Shown here piece by piece: positions 51,334 to 59,189 of a stretch of DNA of 64,000 nt. The notes beneath the pieces were generated by a model. The model made no database searches. It saw nothing but the letters and a program-made list of their open reading frames with translations, and was not told the origin of the DNA. How positions within the stretch are numbered: the first letter of the stretch is position 1; the number at the start of each line of letters is the position of its first letter. This stretch comes from Sphingomonas sp. KR3-1. Lineage in GTDB: Bacteria; Pseudomonadota; Alphaproteobacteria; Sphingomonadales; Sphingomonadaceae. Position numbers and translations under genes: made by a program. The stretch lies in the NCBI RefSeq assembly GCF_040049295.1, contig NZ_JBDZDQ010000001.1, positions 2,294,001 through 2,358,000 on the forward strand. Reading direction: 5' to 3'.

Positions 51334-53175
51334 ATGAACCTCCGCAACGTGGCGATCATCGCGCACGTCGACCACGGCAAGACCACGCTCGTCGACCAGC
51401 TCTTCCGTCAGTCCGGCACCTTCCGCGACAACCAGCGCGTCGAAGAGCGTGCGATGGATTCGAACGACCTCGAAAAGGAGCGCGGCATCACCATCCTGGC
51501 GAAGCCGACCTCGGTCGACTGGACCCCGGACGGCGCCAGCGAGTCGATCCGCATCAACATCGTCGATACCCCCGGCCACGCCGATTTCGGCGGCGAGGTG
51601 GAGCGCATCCTCTCGATGGTCGACGGCGTGATCCTGCTCGTCGATTCGTCGGAAGGCGCGATGCCGCAGACCAAGTTCGTCACCGGCAAGGCGCTCAAGC
51701 TCGGCCTGCGCCCGATCGTGGTCGTCAACAAGGTCGACCGTCCGGACGAGCGCATCCAGGAAGTGCTCGACGAGGTGTTCGACCTGTTCGTGTCGCTCGA
51801 CGCGACCGATGAGCAGCTCGATTTCCCGGTGCTCTACGCCTCGGGCCGCAACGGCTATGCCAATGAGGATCCGTCGCTGCGCGAAGGCACGCTCAAGCCG
51901 CTGTTCCAGAAGATCGTCGATCACGTGCCGCCGCCGGCGCTCGAAGTCGATGCGCCCTTCACCTTCCTGGTGACGCTGCTCGACCGCGACAACTTCCTCG
52001 GCCGCATCCTCACCGGCCGCGTCACCTCGGGCTCGGTCAAGGTCAACCAGCCGATCCACGCGCTCGACATGTCGGGCAAGGTCATCGAGACCGGCCGCGC
52101 CTCCAAGATCCTGTCGTTCCGCGGCCTCGATCGCGTGCCGGTCGATCAGGCGCAGGCAGGCGACATCATCAGCCTCGCCGGCCTCGCCGTCGCCACCGTG
52201 TCGAACACGATCGCCGATACCTCGGTGACCGAGGCGATCCAGGCGCAGCCGATCGATCCGCCGACGCTGTCGATGCGCTTCGCCGTCAACGATTCGCCGA
52301 TGGCGGGCCGCGAGGGCAGCAAGGTCACCAGCCGCATGATCCGCGACCGTCTCGAGCGCGAAGCCGAGTCGAACGTCGCGATCAAGGTCACCGAGAGCGA
52401 GGACAAGGACTCGTTCGAAGTCGCCGGGCGCGGCGAGCTCCAGCTCGGCGTGCTGATCGAGACGATGCGCCGCGAGGGCTTCGAGCTCGGCATCAGCCGT
52501 CCGCGCGTGCTGTTCCGTGAGGACGAGAACGGCAAGAAGACCGAGCCGTACGAGACCGTCGTGATCGACGTGGACGAGGAATTCTCGGGCACGGTCGTCG
52601 ACAAGATGAACCAGCGCAAGGGCGAGATGACGGACATGCGTCCCTCGGGTGGCGGCAAGACCCGTATCACCTTCTCGGCGCCGTCGCGTGGCCTGATCGG
52701 CTATCATGGCGAGTTCCTGTCGGACACCCGCGGCACCGGCATCATGAACCGGCTGTTCGAGAAGTACGGCCCCCACAAGGGCAATATCGAAGGCCGCAAG
52801 AACGGCGTGCTGATCTCGAACGGCAATGGCGAGGCCCAGAGCTACGCCCTTGGCCCGCTCGAGGAGCGCGGCATCCTGTTCGTCGGGCACGGCGAGGCGC
52901 TCTACGAGGGCATGATCGTCGGCGAGAACGCGAAGACGGATGACCTCGAGGTCAATCCGATGAAGGCGAAGCAGCTCACCAACTTCCGCGCCTCGGGCGG
53001 CAAGGACGACGCCGTCCGCCTCACCCCGCCGAAGAAGATGACGCTCGAGCAGGCGATCGCCTATATCGACGACGACGAGATGGTCGAAGTCACGCCGACC
53101 AAGATCCGCCTGCGCAAGCGCCACCTCGATCCGCACGAGCGCAAGAAGGCCTCGCGCGCCAAGGCCGCGGCATAA
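51334..53175 (+). CDS. typA: Ribosome-associated GTPase TypA/BipA
   Basis: A translational GTPase of 613 residues. G motifs: IAHVDHGKTTL (G1), ERGITILAK (G2), NIVDTPGHADFG (G3), VVVNKVDRP (G4). Domains II, III and V follow, then the TypA-specific C-terminal domain (IDDDEMVEVTPTKIRLRKRHLDPHERK). TypA helps ribosome assembly and stress responses, including growth at low temperature. Start ATG at 51334 is consistent with family alignments. A family B repeat and a terminator-like hairpin follow. Confidence 0.97.
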   Translation: MNLRNVAIIAHVDHGKTTLVDQLFRQSGTFRDNQRVEERAMDSNDLEKERGITILAKPTSVDWTPDGASESIRINIVDTPGHADFGGEVERILSMVDGVILLVDSSEGAMPQTKFVTGKALKLGLRPIVVVNKVDRPDERIQEVLDEVFDLFVSLDATDEQLDFPVLYASGRNGYANEDPSLREGTLKPLFQKIVDHVPPPALEVDAPFTFLVTLLDRDNFLGRILTGRVTSGSVKVNQPIHALDMSGKVIETGRASKILSFRGLDRVPVDQAQAGDIISLAGLAVATVSNTIADTSVTEAIQAQPIDPPTLSMRFAVNDSPMAGREGSKVTSRMIRDRLEREAESNVAIKVTESEDKDSFEVAGRGELQLGVLIETMRREGFELGISRPRVLFREDENGKKTEPYETVVIDVDEEFSGTVVDKMNQRKGEMTDMRPSGGGKTRITFSAPSRGLIGYHGEFLSDTRGTGIMNRLFEKYGPHKGNIEGRKNGVLISNGNGEAQSYALGPLEERGILFVGHGEALYEGMIVGENAKTDDLEVNPMKAKQLTNFRASGGKDDAVRLTPPKKMTLEQAIAYIDDDEMVEVTPTKIRLRKRHLDPHERKKASRAKAAA

Positions 53176-53200
53176 GGCCTTCGGACCGATATAATTCCCC

Positions 53201-53281
53201 GTCATCCCGGCCTTGCGCCGGGATCCCGCTTCTTCTTCGGAAGGGCAGGATGGCGGACCCCGGCGCAAGGCCGGGGTGACG
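53201..53281. repeat. Intergenic palindromic repeat, family B (copy 2)
   Basis: GTCATCCCGGCCTTGCGCCGGGATCCC at the left (two half-hairpins) and ACCCCGGCGCAAGGCCGGGGTGAC at the right form the same paired layout as 9015-9121, separated by about 30 bases. It lies just after typA. Confidence 0.85.
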
Positions 53282-53333
53282 AAGGGAAGATTCTCGGTCT
53301 GGGCCTTTCCTACAGGCTGCGATCTGTGATTAG

Positions 53334-53370
53334 CTCCGCCCGGTCCCCAGGGGATCGGGCGGAGTTTTTT
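53334..53370 (+). terminator. Hairpin and T-tract directly before a start codon
   Basis: CTCCGCCCG (53334-53342) pairs exactly with CGGGCGGAG (53356-53364); the loop contains an inner TCCCC/GGGGA match; TTTTTT (53365-53370) follows. This is a textbook intrinsic terminator for typA, but the next gene's ATG starts at 53371 and its ribosome-binding site (GGCGGAG) is the 3' arm of the stem. Confidence 0.75.
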
Positions 53371-53934
53371 ATGCTGTTGATGGTGCTGGCCCTGATCGCC
53401 GCGCAGGATGCGCCGGGCACGCAGAACGCGCCCCGGCAGGCCGCGGACGGCAAGCAGAGCTGGTCGATCCTCAACGATCCCTGCGCCAGCGGCCCGCCGC
53501 GCAAGCCCGAGGATATCGTGGTGTGCGGCCAGGGCGCCGAGTCGGTCCCCCGCCTGCCGCTGCCGGACGAGCGCGGGCCGCCCGACCGGCCGATGCCGAG
53601 CAACCCGGATGTCAGCGGCATCGGCGCGCTCAATGCCTCGGTCGCGCCGTGCGCGACCCGTTCCGAAGGCTGCACCACCGGCATCAACATCCTCGGCATG
53701 GGCACCGCGCTGATCCGCGGCGTCGGCATGCTGGCCGATCCGAACAGCTGCTGCGAGGAGCCGGGCGAGGCGACCAATCCGGTCAAGCTGGTCGGCGATG
53801 CGATCCACGGCGTCGGGCGCGCGTTCAAGAAGAAGCCCGACAAGAGCGGCCGCGTCGCCATCGCGCTGGACGACCTGCCGCCGCCGGAGCCGGTGCGGCT
53901 GCGCGACCTGGAGGTCCGCGTCCCGCTCCCCTGA
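53371..53934 (+). CDS. Hypothetical secreted protein behind a terminator-like hairpin
   Basis: A 187-residue protein of unknown function. MLLMVLALIAAQDAPG is a short signal-like N-terminus; the mature part is proline-rich with cysteines in NDPCASGPP, DIVVCGQG, SVAPCATRSEGCTTG and NSCCEEPGE. The PCASGPPRKPEDIVVCGQ segment (a short D-I-V-V-C-G/A motif) is common in small sphingomonad exported proteins. The chosen ATG follows GGAG; an earlier start would lie inside the hairpin. Confidence 0.65.
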   Translation: MLLMVLALIAAQDAPGTQNAPRQAADGKQSWSILNDPCASGPPRKPEDIVVCGQGAESVPRLPLPDERGPPDRPMPSNPDVSGIGALNASVAPCATRSEGCTTGINILGMGTALIRGVGMLADPNSCCEEPGEATNPVKLVGDAIHGVGRAFKKKPDKSGRVAIALDDLPPPEPVRLRDLEVRVPLP

Positions 53935-53990
53935 TTGTCATTGGCACCGGTGTCATCTAGCATCCGTTCAAACAATATCGGGAGGGTCGG

Positions 53991-54863
53991 ATGCGCAAGG
54001 CGATGATTGGAGGGCTGGCGATGGTGCTGTCGCTCGGGGCAGCCCAGGCACAGACCGCGCCGCAGGCCAATCCGCAGGATCGCCCGCCGGCGGTGCCGAT
54101 CAAGGCGTCGAAGATCATCCTGGTCGGCGATTCGACCACCCAGGTGCTGTCGGGCTGGGGTGGCAGCTTCTGCGCCACTCATGTGACCTCGTTTGCCGCC
54201 TGCGTGAACCTCGCCCGCGGCGGCCGCAGCACCTATAGCTACCGGGCCGAGGGCAGCTGGGACCTGGCGCTGGCCGAGATGAAGACGCCGGGCTTCGTGA
54301 AGACCTACGTCCTCATCCAGTTCGGCCACAACGACCAGCCGGGCAAGCCGGGCCGCTCGACCGACCTCGCCACCGAGTTTCCTGCAAACCTGCGGCGCTA
54401 TGTCCAGGAAGCCCGTGCCGCGGGTGCCGAGCCGGTCTTGCTCACCCCGCTCACCCGCCGCCAGTTCAAGGCGGGCAAGCTCGACCGCGACCTCGATGCC
54501 TGGGCCGAGGCGATCCGCAAGGTCGCGGCGGAGCTGCAGGTGCCGCTGGTCGACCTCAACAAGCGCAGCGCCGATGCAGTCGAGGCGCTCGGCCCGTCGA
54601 TCGCCAACCGCTTTGCCCAGGTGCCGCCGGCCCGCGAAGTCTCCGCGGCGGCGCTCACCGGCACGACGATCGCCAACCCGACCGCCGCTGCCCCGGCGGC
54701 AACCGCCCCGCAGAACAACGCCGCGGTCGAGCCGCTCGGCGATGCCAAGCTCGCGTTCGACTATACCCATCTTGGCCCCGTCGGCGCCGATTTCTTCTCG
54801 AAGATGGTGGCCGACGAACTGGCGATCGCGGTGCCGAAGATGCGGCCGCTGCTGGTGCCGTGA
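53991..54863 (+). CDS. Rhamnogalacturonan acetylesterase-like SGNH hydrolase
   Basis: A 290-residue exported enzyme (signal MIGGLAMVLSLGAAQAQ). SGNH blocks: IILVGDSTTQ (Ser nucleophile), NLARGGRSTYSYR, IQFGHNDQPGKPGRSTD and FDYTHLGPVGADFFS (Asp/His). This pattern is that of rhamnogalacturonan acetylesterases, which deacetylate pectin side chains. An insert (residues ~222-245, TIANPTAAAPAATAPQNNAA) is low-complexity and may be disordered. No other pectin genes are seen nearby. Confidence 0.88.
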   Translation: MRKAMIGGLAMVLSLGAAQAQTAPQANPQDRPPAVPIKASKIILVGDSTTQVLSGWGGSFCATHVTSFAACVNLARGGRSTYSYRAEGSWDLALAEMKTPGFVKTYVLIQFGHNDQPGKPGRSTDLATEFPANLRRYVQEARAAGAEPVLLTPLTRRQFKAGKLDRDLDAWAEAIRKVAAELQVPLVDLNKRSADAVEALGPSIANRFAQVPPAREVSAAALTGTTIANPTAAAPAATAPQNNAAVEPLGDAKLAFDYTHLGPVGADFFSKMVADELAIAVPKMRPLLVP

Positions 54864-54874
54864 GCGGCCTTGCA

Positions 54875-54942
54875 ATGTAGGATTTTGCCTGCTTGGCTCG
54901 GGCGGCGGGGCGTCTCGTCCGGCCGCTCTTTGCGATGTAGGA
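54875..54942 (+). repeat. Direct repeat of ATGTAGGA, 60 bases apart
   Basis: ATGTAGGA occurs at 54875-54882 and 54935-54942, each preceded by TTGC. The same core is found, often as its complement TCCTACAT, at 15059-15066 and 58154-58161, and with one change at 51048 and 53308. Here it lies between two convergent genes in a 225-base gap that contains nothing else recognisable. Confidence 0.45.
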
Positions 54943-55088
54943 AAGATAGGATCAACCGCCCGCAAGGATGTTGCGGAATGCGGCGCCTTGCCGGGAATTG
55001 TGTCAACCTAAGGCGCGCGAAAACCCGTCCTTGGCGTGAACTTTGAAGACTTTGGCGAGTCGCCGCGCGACGCGTTGTTGGAGCCGGC

Positions 55089-55487
55089 CTAGCTGCCCAG
55101 CTCGAGGATCACCGCCCATTCGTCGTCGCGCACCGGCGTGACCGAGAGCCGAGACTGGCGCAGCACTTCAAGCTTGGCGAGGCGCGGCTCGGTCTTGAGC
55201 GTCTCGAGCGTCACCGGCTTGGCGAGCTTGCGCACCGGCTTGACCGCGACGCTGGCCCATTTGCCGTCGTCGCCGTCGGGCTGCCAGGCGCGGGTGATCT
55301 CCATGATCCCGACCGCGGCCTTTTCGGTGTTCGAATGATAGAACAGTGCCTGGTCGCCCGGCTGCATCTCCTTGAGGAAATTGCGCGCGGTGTAGTTGCG
55401 CACGCCGTTCCACTCGGTGGCGCCCTCCTTGATCAGGTCGTCCCAGCCATAGACATCGGGTTCGGAGCGGAGGAGCCAGTAGCGCAT
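55089..55487 (-). CDS. EVE domain protein
   Basis: A 132-residue protein consisting of one EVE domain: RYWLLRSEPDVYGWDDLIKEG at the start, GVRNYTARNFLKEMQPGDQALFYHSN and ILEL near the end, a PUA-like fold. EVE domains bind modified bases (such as methylated cytosine or adenine) in RNA or DNA. No endonuclease partner is nearby, so its role is open. The protein starts at the typical MRYWLL. Confidence 0.92.
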   Translation of the reverse strand: MRYWLLRSEPDVYGWDDLIKEGATEWNGVRNYTARNFLKEMQPGDQALFYHSNTEKAAVGIMEITRAWQPDGDDGKWASVAVKPVRKLAKPVTLETLKTEPRLAKLEVLRQSRLSVTPVRDDEWAVILELGS

Positions 55488-55629
55488 GGCGGGTCATTAA
55501 CCGTCTAAACCCCCGCTTAACAACCGATTCCGAACCAGTTCAGCCGCCGCGCGTTATCCCCCCAACCTCAGCGTCACGACACGTCCTCCTCGGACGGCCG
55601 CCGGGCGCCAGCAAGTGAGGAGGAAAGTG

Positions 55630-55998
55630 ATGACCAATTTTGCGAAGAAAGCCCTGCTCGGCGCCGTGATGGGTGCCACCGTGCTCACCGCCGCCGCTCC
55701 GGCTGCCGAGGCACAGCGCTATCGTGGCGGCTATGGCCATTATGACCATTATCGTGGCCGCGACAACACCGGCACCGCCGTGGTGGCGGGCATCGCCGGC
55801 CTCGCCATCGGTGCCGCGATCGCCGGCAACGATCGCCGCTACGACTATGACCGCGGCTATTACCGTCAGCATGGCTACTACCCGACCGACGGCTATTACT
55901 ACCGCAACGACTATCGTGCCTATCGCGGTTATTGCGAGACCCGCCGGGTGTACGACCCCTATGTCGGCCACCGCGTGCTCGTCCGCTACTGCCGCTAA
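55630..55998 (+). CDS. Secreted tyrosine/glycine-rich protein
   Basis: A 122-residue exported protein (signal AVMGATVLTAAAPAAEA). The mature part is rich in tyrosine, arginine and glycine (YRGGYGHYDHYRGRD, DYDRGYYRQHGYYP, NDYRAYRGY) with an inner glycine-zipper-like helix (VVAGIAGLAIGAAIAG). Two cysteines near the end (YCETRRV, RYCR) could bond. Probably an envelope structural protein; the exact function is unknown. AGGAGGAAAGTG precedes the ATG. Confidence 0.7.
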   Translation: MTNFAKKALLGAVMGATVLTAAAPAAEAQRYRGGYGHYDHYRGRDNTGTAVVAGIAGLAIGAAIAGNDRRYDYDRGYYRQHGYYPTDGYYYRNDYRAYRGYCETRRVYDPYVGHRVLVRYCR

Positions 55999-56050
55999 CT
56001 AACTCCTTCGAGGGGGTGGCCTCAGGCCGCCCCCTTGATAGGCTGGGCGC

Positions 56051-57700
56051 ATGGGACATGATTCGCGCCTCCAGCCTTCCGATCCTTCCGACCCCTATCG
56101 TCGGGAGGCGCAGACCTTCCCCGAGCTTTCGGACGACATGGCCGAGCGCGTCTCGGCGTTCGGCAGCATCGAGGATCTGCCCGAGGGCGGCGCGCTGTTC
56201 GAGCGGGGCGACCGCAGCGTCGACTTCTTTCTGATCCTCGACGGTGCCGTCGAAGTGCTCGACATCGACGCCAAGGGCCAGGAATGCATGGTCCACCTCC
56301 ACGGGCCGCGCCAGTTCACCGGCGAGCTCGACCTGTTCAACGACCGCAAGATCCTGGTCACCGCCCGCGCCCGTCCCGGCACGCGCGTCGTCCGGGTGGG
56401 CCGCACCGAGTTCCGCCGGCTGATCGCCGCCGAGCCCGACATCGGCGAAGTGGTGATGCGCGCCTTCATCCTGCGCCGGGTGGGGATGATGCTCCACGGC
56501 GAGGCGGGGATCGCCCTGATCGGCCCGGGCCACGGCGCCGACACCGCCCGCATCGAGACCTTCCTGCGCCGCAACGGCGTACCGCATCGCCGCATCGACA
56601 CCGAGGCGGAGGTGGATGCCGGCGGCTTCCTCGAATGCTTCCACCTGACCCCGGCCGACCTGCCGGTGGTGGTGGTACGCGGCCAGGCGCTGCGCAGCCC
56701 GAGCAACGGCCAGGTCGCCGATGCGCTCGGCCTCACCGTCGAATTGGACCAGAGCCATGTCCATGATGTCGCGGTGGTCGGCGGCGGGCCGGCGGGACTG
56801 GCTTCGGCGGTCTATGCGGCGTCCGAGGGGCTCGACACCATCGTCATCGAATCGATCGCGCCGGGCGGGCAGGCGGGGACCAGCTCCAAGATCGAGAATT
56901 ACCTGGGCTTCCCCACCGGCATCTCGGGCCAGGCGCTGGCCGGGCGGGCGCAGGTGCAGGCGCAGAAATTCGGGGCGCGGCTGCTGATCTCGCGCTCGGC
57001 GGCGGGGCTCGACTGCAGCCAGGTGCCGTTCACCGTCGAGCTCGACGACGGGACCAAGGTCCAGGCGCGCTCGGTGGTGGTCGCCACCGGTGCGCGCTAC
57101 CGCAAGCTCGACTTGCCGCGCTATGCCGAGCTGGAGGGCAACGGCATCTATTACGCCGCCACCGCCATGGAAGCGGGACTGTGCGCCAACCAGGAAGTGG
57201 TGGTGGTCGGCGGCGGCAATTCGGCGGGGCAGGCGGCGATGTTCCTCTCGAAGAGCGCCGGGCACGTCCATATGCTGGTGCGTGGACCCGGCCTGGCCGA
57301 GACGATGTCGCGCTACCTGATCGAGCGGATCGAGGCGTCCGACCGGATCACGCTCCATCCCTTCACCGAAGTGACCGAGCTGGCAGGGGACCGGCACCTG
57401 ACCGGGCTCAGCTGGACGCATCGCAAGACCGGCGAGGCGCAGGACCGTGAGGTGGGCGCGCTGTTCGTCATGATCGGCGCGGTGCCCTCGACCGACTGGC
57501 TCAACGACTGCCTCGAGCTCGATCCTGCCGGCTTCGTGAAGACCGGCAGCGGCGAGACCTTCTTCTGCTCGTCCAAGCCGGGGATCTTCGCGGTCGGCGA
57601 CGTCCGCTCGGGCTCGGTCAAGCGCGTCGCCTCCGGGGTGGGCGAGGGATCGGTGGTGGTCTCCTCGATCCATCGTTATCTTGAAAGCCAGCGCCAATAG
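56051..57700 (+). CDS. Cyclic nucleotide-binding domain fused to thioredoxin reductase-like oxidoreductase
   Basis: A 549-residue three-part protein. Residues ~25-140 are a cyclic nucleotide-binding fold (EGGALFERGDRSVDFFLILDGAVEVLD, then FTGELDLFNDR). Residues ~150-230 look like a glutaredoxin/thioredoxin fold with no cysteine pair (HGADTARIETFLRRNGVPHRRID). Residues ~238-549 are a thioredoxin-reductase-type FAD/NADPH module (VAVVGGGPAGLASAVYAASEG, VVVVGGGNSAGQAAM, IFAVGDVR), without the redox CxxC. So it is an oxidoreductase perhaps controlled by a nucleotide; electron acceptor unknown. DUF3297 follows after 17 bases. Confidence 0.85.
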   Translation: MGHDSRLQPSDPSDPYRREAQTFPELSDDMAERVSAFGSIEDLPEGGALFERGDRSVDFFLILDGAVEVLDIDAKGQECMVHLHGPRQFTGELDLFNDRKILVTARARPGTRVVRVGRTEFRRLIAAEPDIGEVVMRAFILRRVGMMLHGEAGIALIGPGHGADTARIETFLRRNGVPHRRIDTEAEVDAGGFLECFHLTPADLPVVVVRGQALRSPSNGQVADALGLTVELDQSHVHDVAVVGGGPAGLASAVYAASEGLDTIVIESIAPGGQAGTSSKIENYLGFPTGISGQALAGRAQVQAQKFGARLLISRSAAGLDCSQVPFTVELDDGTKVQARSVVVATGARYRKLDLPRYAELEGNGIYYAATAMEAGLCANQEVVVVGGGNSAGQAAMFLSKSAGHVHMLVRGPGLAETMSRYLIERIEASDRITLHPFTEVTELAGDRHLTGLSWTHRKTGEAQDREVGALFVMIGAVPSTDWLNDCLELDPAGFVKTGSGETFFCSSKPGIFAVGDVRSGSVKRVASGVGEGSVVVSSIHRYLESQRQ

Positions 57701-57717
57701 CGGCAAAGGGCTGGCCC

Positions 57718-57990
57718 ATGAGTGATACGCCTCCCGACCGCCTGTCGGTCAACCAGAACAGCCCCTTTTTCCAGCGCGAGCTGCTGGAGCGCGGCATCGG
57801 CATCCGCTTCAAGGGCGTCGAGCGCCGCGACGTCGAGGAATATTGCATTTCCGAAGGCTGGATCCGCGCCGCGCTCGGCAACAAGGTCGACCGCAAGGGC
57901 AACCCGCTGACCATCAAGCTCACCGGCCCGGTCGAGGCCTGGTTCGAGCGGCCCGCCGAAGGGGCTGCGGACGAGGGCGGCGAGGGCTGA
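57718..57990 (+). CDS. DUF3297 family protein
   Basis: A 90-residue protein matching DUF3297: DRLSVNQNSPFFQRELLERGIGIRFKGVERRDVEEYCISEGWIR and GNKVDRKGNPLTIKLTGPVEAWFE. Cytosolic, no known function; widespread in proteobacteria. It follows the cyclic-nucleotide/oxidoreductase gene on the same strand and may share its transcript. The GANTC and palindrome motif begins three bases after its stop codon. Confidence 0.92.
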   Translation: MSDTPPDRLSVNQNSPFFQRELLERGIGIRFKGVERRDVEEYCISEGWIRAALGNKVDRKGNPLTIKLTGPVEAWFERPAEGAADEGGEG

Positions 57991-57992
57991 TC

Positions 57993-58084
57993 TTCAACCG
58001 GCCGGTTGAACGATTCGTTGAATCCGTTGACTCGCTTTCATGCGTGAGCCGACGCTCAACCAGATGGTTGAACGTTTCGTTGAC
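57993..58084 (-). repeat. Inverted GANTC and TTCAACCG palindrome motif, with a second partial unit
   Basis: TTCAACCG-GC-CGGTTGAA (57993-58010) is a perfect 18-base palindrome. GATTC (58012), GAATC (58020) and GACTC (58029) follow. On the minus strand this reads GANTC-N4-GATTC-AAC, a short spacer, CG and then the palindrome, as before ruvA. A second, weaker unit is TCAACC-AGAT-GGTTGA (58056-58071) with GTTGAC after it. The unit lies between convergent genes. Confidence 0.6.
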
Positions 58085-58190
58085 TAGGGCGCGGCAAGTT
58101 CGCGCCTGAGGTCTCGACGGTGAGAAAGAGCCTGCCGCAAGTGGCGGACGGAATCCTACATTTCAAGGGCAGAGCCCTACCTCCAGCCTC

Positions 58191-58216
58191 GTCATCCCCG
58201 CGAAGGCGGGGATGAC
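58191..58216. repeat. Single hairpin of the GTCATCCCCGC repeat type
   Basis: GTCATCCCCG-CGAAGG-CGGGGATGAC is a 26-base hairpin with perfect ten-base arms, 15 bases after the end of the PEP-mutase-family gene. Related arms occur at 59080-59167. Confidence 0.85.
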
Positions 58217-58231
58217 GGCTGAGAAGAGGGG

Positions 58232-58996
58232 CTATGCGAACGCCGCGCGTGCCGCATCCTCGAAAGCCTGGAGGGCAGCCATATGGGGGAAGGGGCCGTG
58301 GCTGATCCGGGCGACGCCGGTTTCCGCCACTGCTCTTGCCTCGGGGGCGCCGGGGAAGGCCATGAAGTTCACCGGCAGCGGCACTGCCCTCGCCACGCGC
58401 TCGAGCAGCGCGAGATCGGCCAGGCCGGGGACGAAGAAGCCGCTGGCGCCGGCATCGGCATAGGCCTTGCCGCGCTCGATCGCCGCATCGGCCATCGCCG
58501 CGTCATGCGTGTCGCCCGGGGCGATCAGGAAGATGTCGGTGCGGGCGTTGAGGAAGAAGTCCGGGCCGACGGTCCAGCGGATCGCGGCGATGCGGGCGGA
58601 CTGGTCCTCGACACTGTGCATCACCCGCGTCGCGGTGCCGTGGCTGGCGACGACCTGGTCTTCGAAATTGCAGCCGATCGCGCCGGTGGCGGCAAGCTTC
58701 TCGACATTGGCGGCGACGGCGTCGGGATCGACGGCATAGCCGCCTTCGAAATCGACGCTCACCGGCAGTGCCACCGCAGCGCAGGTCCGCCGGGCATTGG
58801 CGAGCGCGAGATCAAGCGGCAGGCCCTCGGCATCGTCGCAGCCATGCGCGGTGGAGACCGAGGCGCTGCCGGTGGCGATCGCCTTCGCCCCGGCACGCTC
58901 GGCGACGCGCGCGCTGCCTGCATCCCACACGTTGAACAGGATCAGCGGATCGCCGGGCACGTGGAGCGCGGCAAAGCTCTGGAACTTGGCGGACAT
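58232..58996 (-). CDS. Isocitrate lyase/PEP mutase family protein
   Basis: A 254-residue TIM-barrel protein of the isocitrate lyase/phosphoenolpyruvate mutase superfamily. It has LILFNVWDAGSARVAERAGAKAIATGSASVS, SVDFEGGYAVDPDAVAANV (metal-binding Asp/Glu region), GCNFEDQVVASHG, FLNARTDIFL and VPGLADLALLERV. The short, KKCGH-free form is neither true isocitrate lyase nor methylisocitrate lyase, and its reaction is unknown. ATG at 58996 is preferred to the TTG just before. A GTTC-N7-GTTC site lies 18 bases upstream. Confidence 0.88.
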   Translation of the reverse strand: MSAKFQSFAALHVPGDPLILFNVWDAGSARVAERAGAKAIATGSASVSTAHGCDDAEGLPLDLALANARRTCAAVALPVSVDFEGGYAVDPDAVAANVEKLAATGAIGCNFEDQVVASHGTATRVMHSVEDQSARIAAIRWTVGPDFFLNARTDIFLIAPGDTHDAAMADAAIERGKAYADAGASGFFVPGLADLALLERVARAVPLPVNFMAFPGAPEARAVAETGVARISHGPFPHMAALQAFEDAARAAFA

Positions 58997-59013
58997 CAAA
59001 CAAAACCCCTCTT

Positions 59014-59028
59014 GTTCACTTATTGTTC
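59014..59028. promoter_or_regulatory. SOS-box-like site GTTC-N7-GTTC
   Basis: GTTC-ACTTATT-GTTC matches the alphaproteobacterial LexA consensus GTTCN7GTTC. On the minus strand it reads AGAACAATAAGTGAACA, 18 bases before the PEP-mutase-family start codon and upstream of its GAGGGG ribosome-binding site. The direct match is seen; LexA binding is inferred. Confidence 0.6.
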
Positions 59029-59079
59029 TATAAGGGTAATGACGCTACGGCAAGGGGGCGTGGGCTTCCGCTATTAGCT

Positions 59080-59167
59080 TCGCCATTCCGCGAAGGCGGG
59101 GAATCCAGAGCCAAGCGGAGCCCGCCGGGCAGAGTAACCCGGGATCCCCGCCTTCGCGGGGATGATG
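59080..59167. repeat. Intergenic repeat pair of the CCGCGAAGGCGGGG type
   Basis: TTCGCCATTCCGCGAAGGCGGGGAATC and the inverted GATCCCCGCCTTCGCGGGGATGATGG, about 35 bases apart, form a paired REP-like unit between the PEP-mutase-family and methyl-accepting protein genes. The arm matches the hairpin at 58191-58216. Confidence 0.8.
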
Positions 59168-59189
59168 GTTTTGTATTTGGGCGCGGCGC

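Noticed and set aside
51268..53808. An 846-codon open frame on the - strand opposite typA
   Set aside because: typA has all GTPase motifs on the other strand; the antisense product has no recognisable pattern and crosses a repeat and a terminator.
55685..57706. A 673-codon open frame on the - strand opposite the cyclic-nucleotide/oxidoreductase gene
   Set aside because: It is a composition shadow of a well-supported gene; there is no ribosome-binding site or domain.
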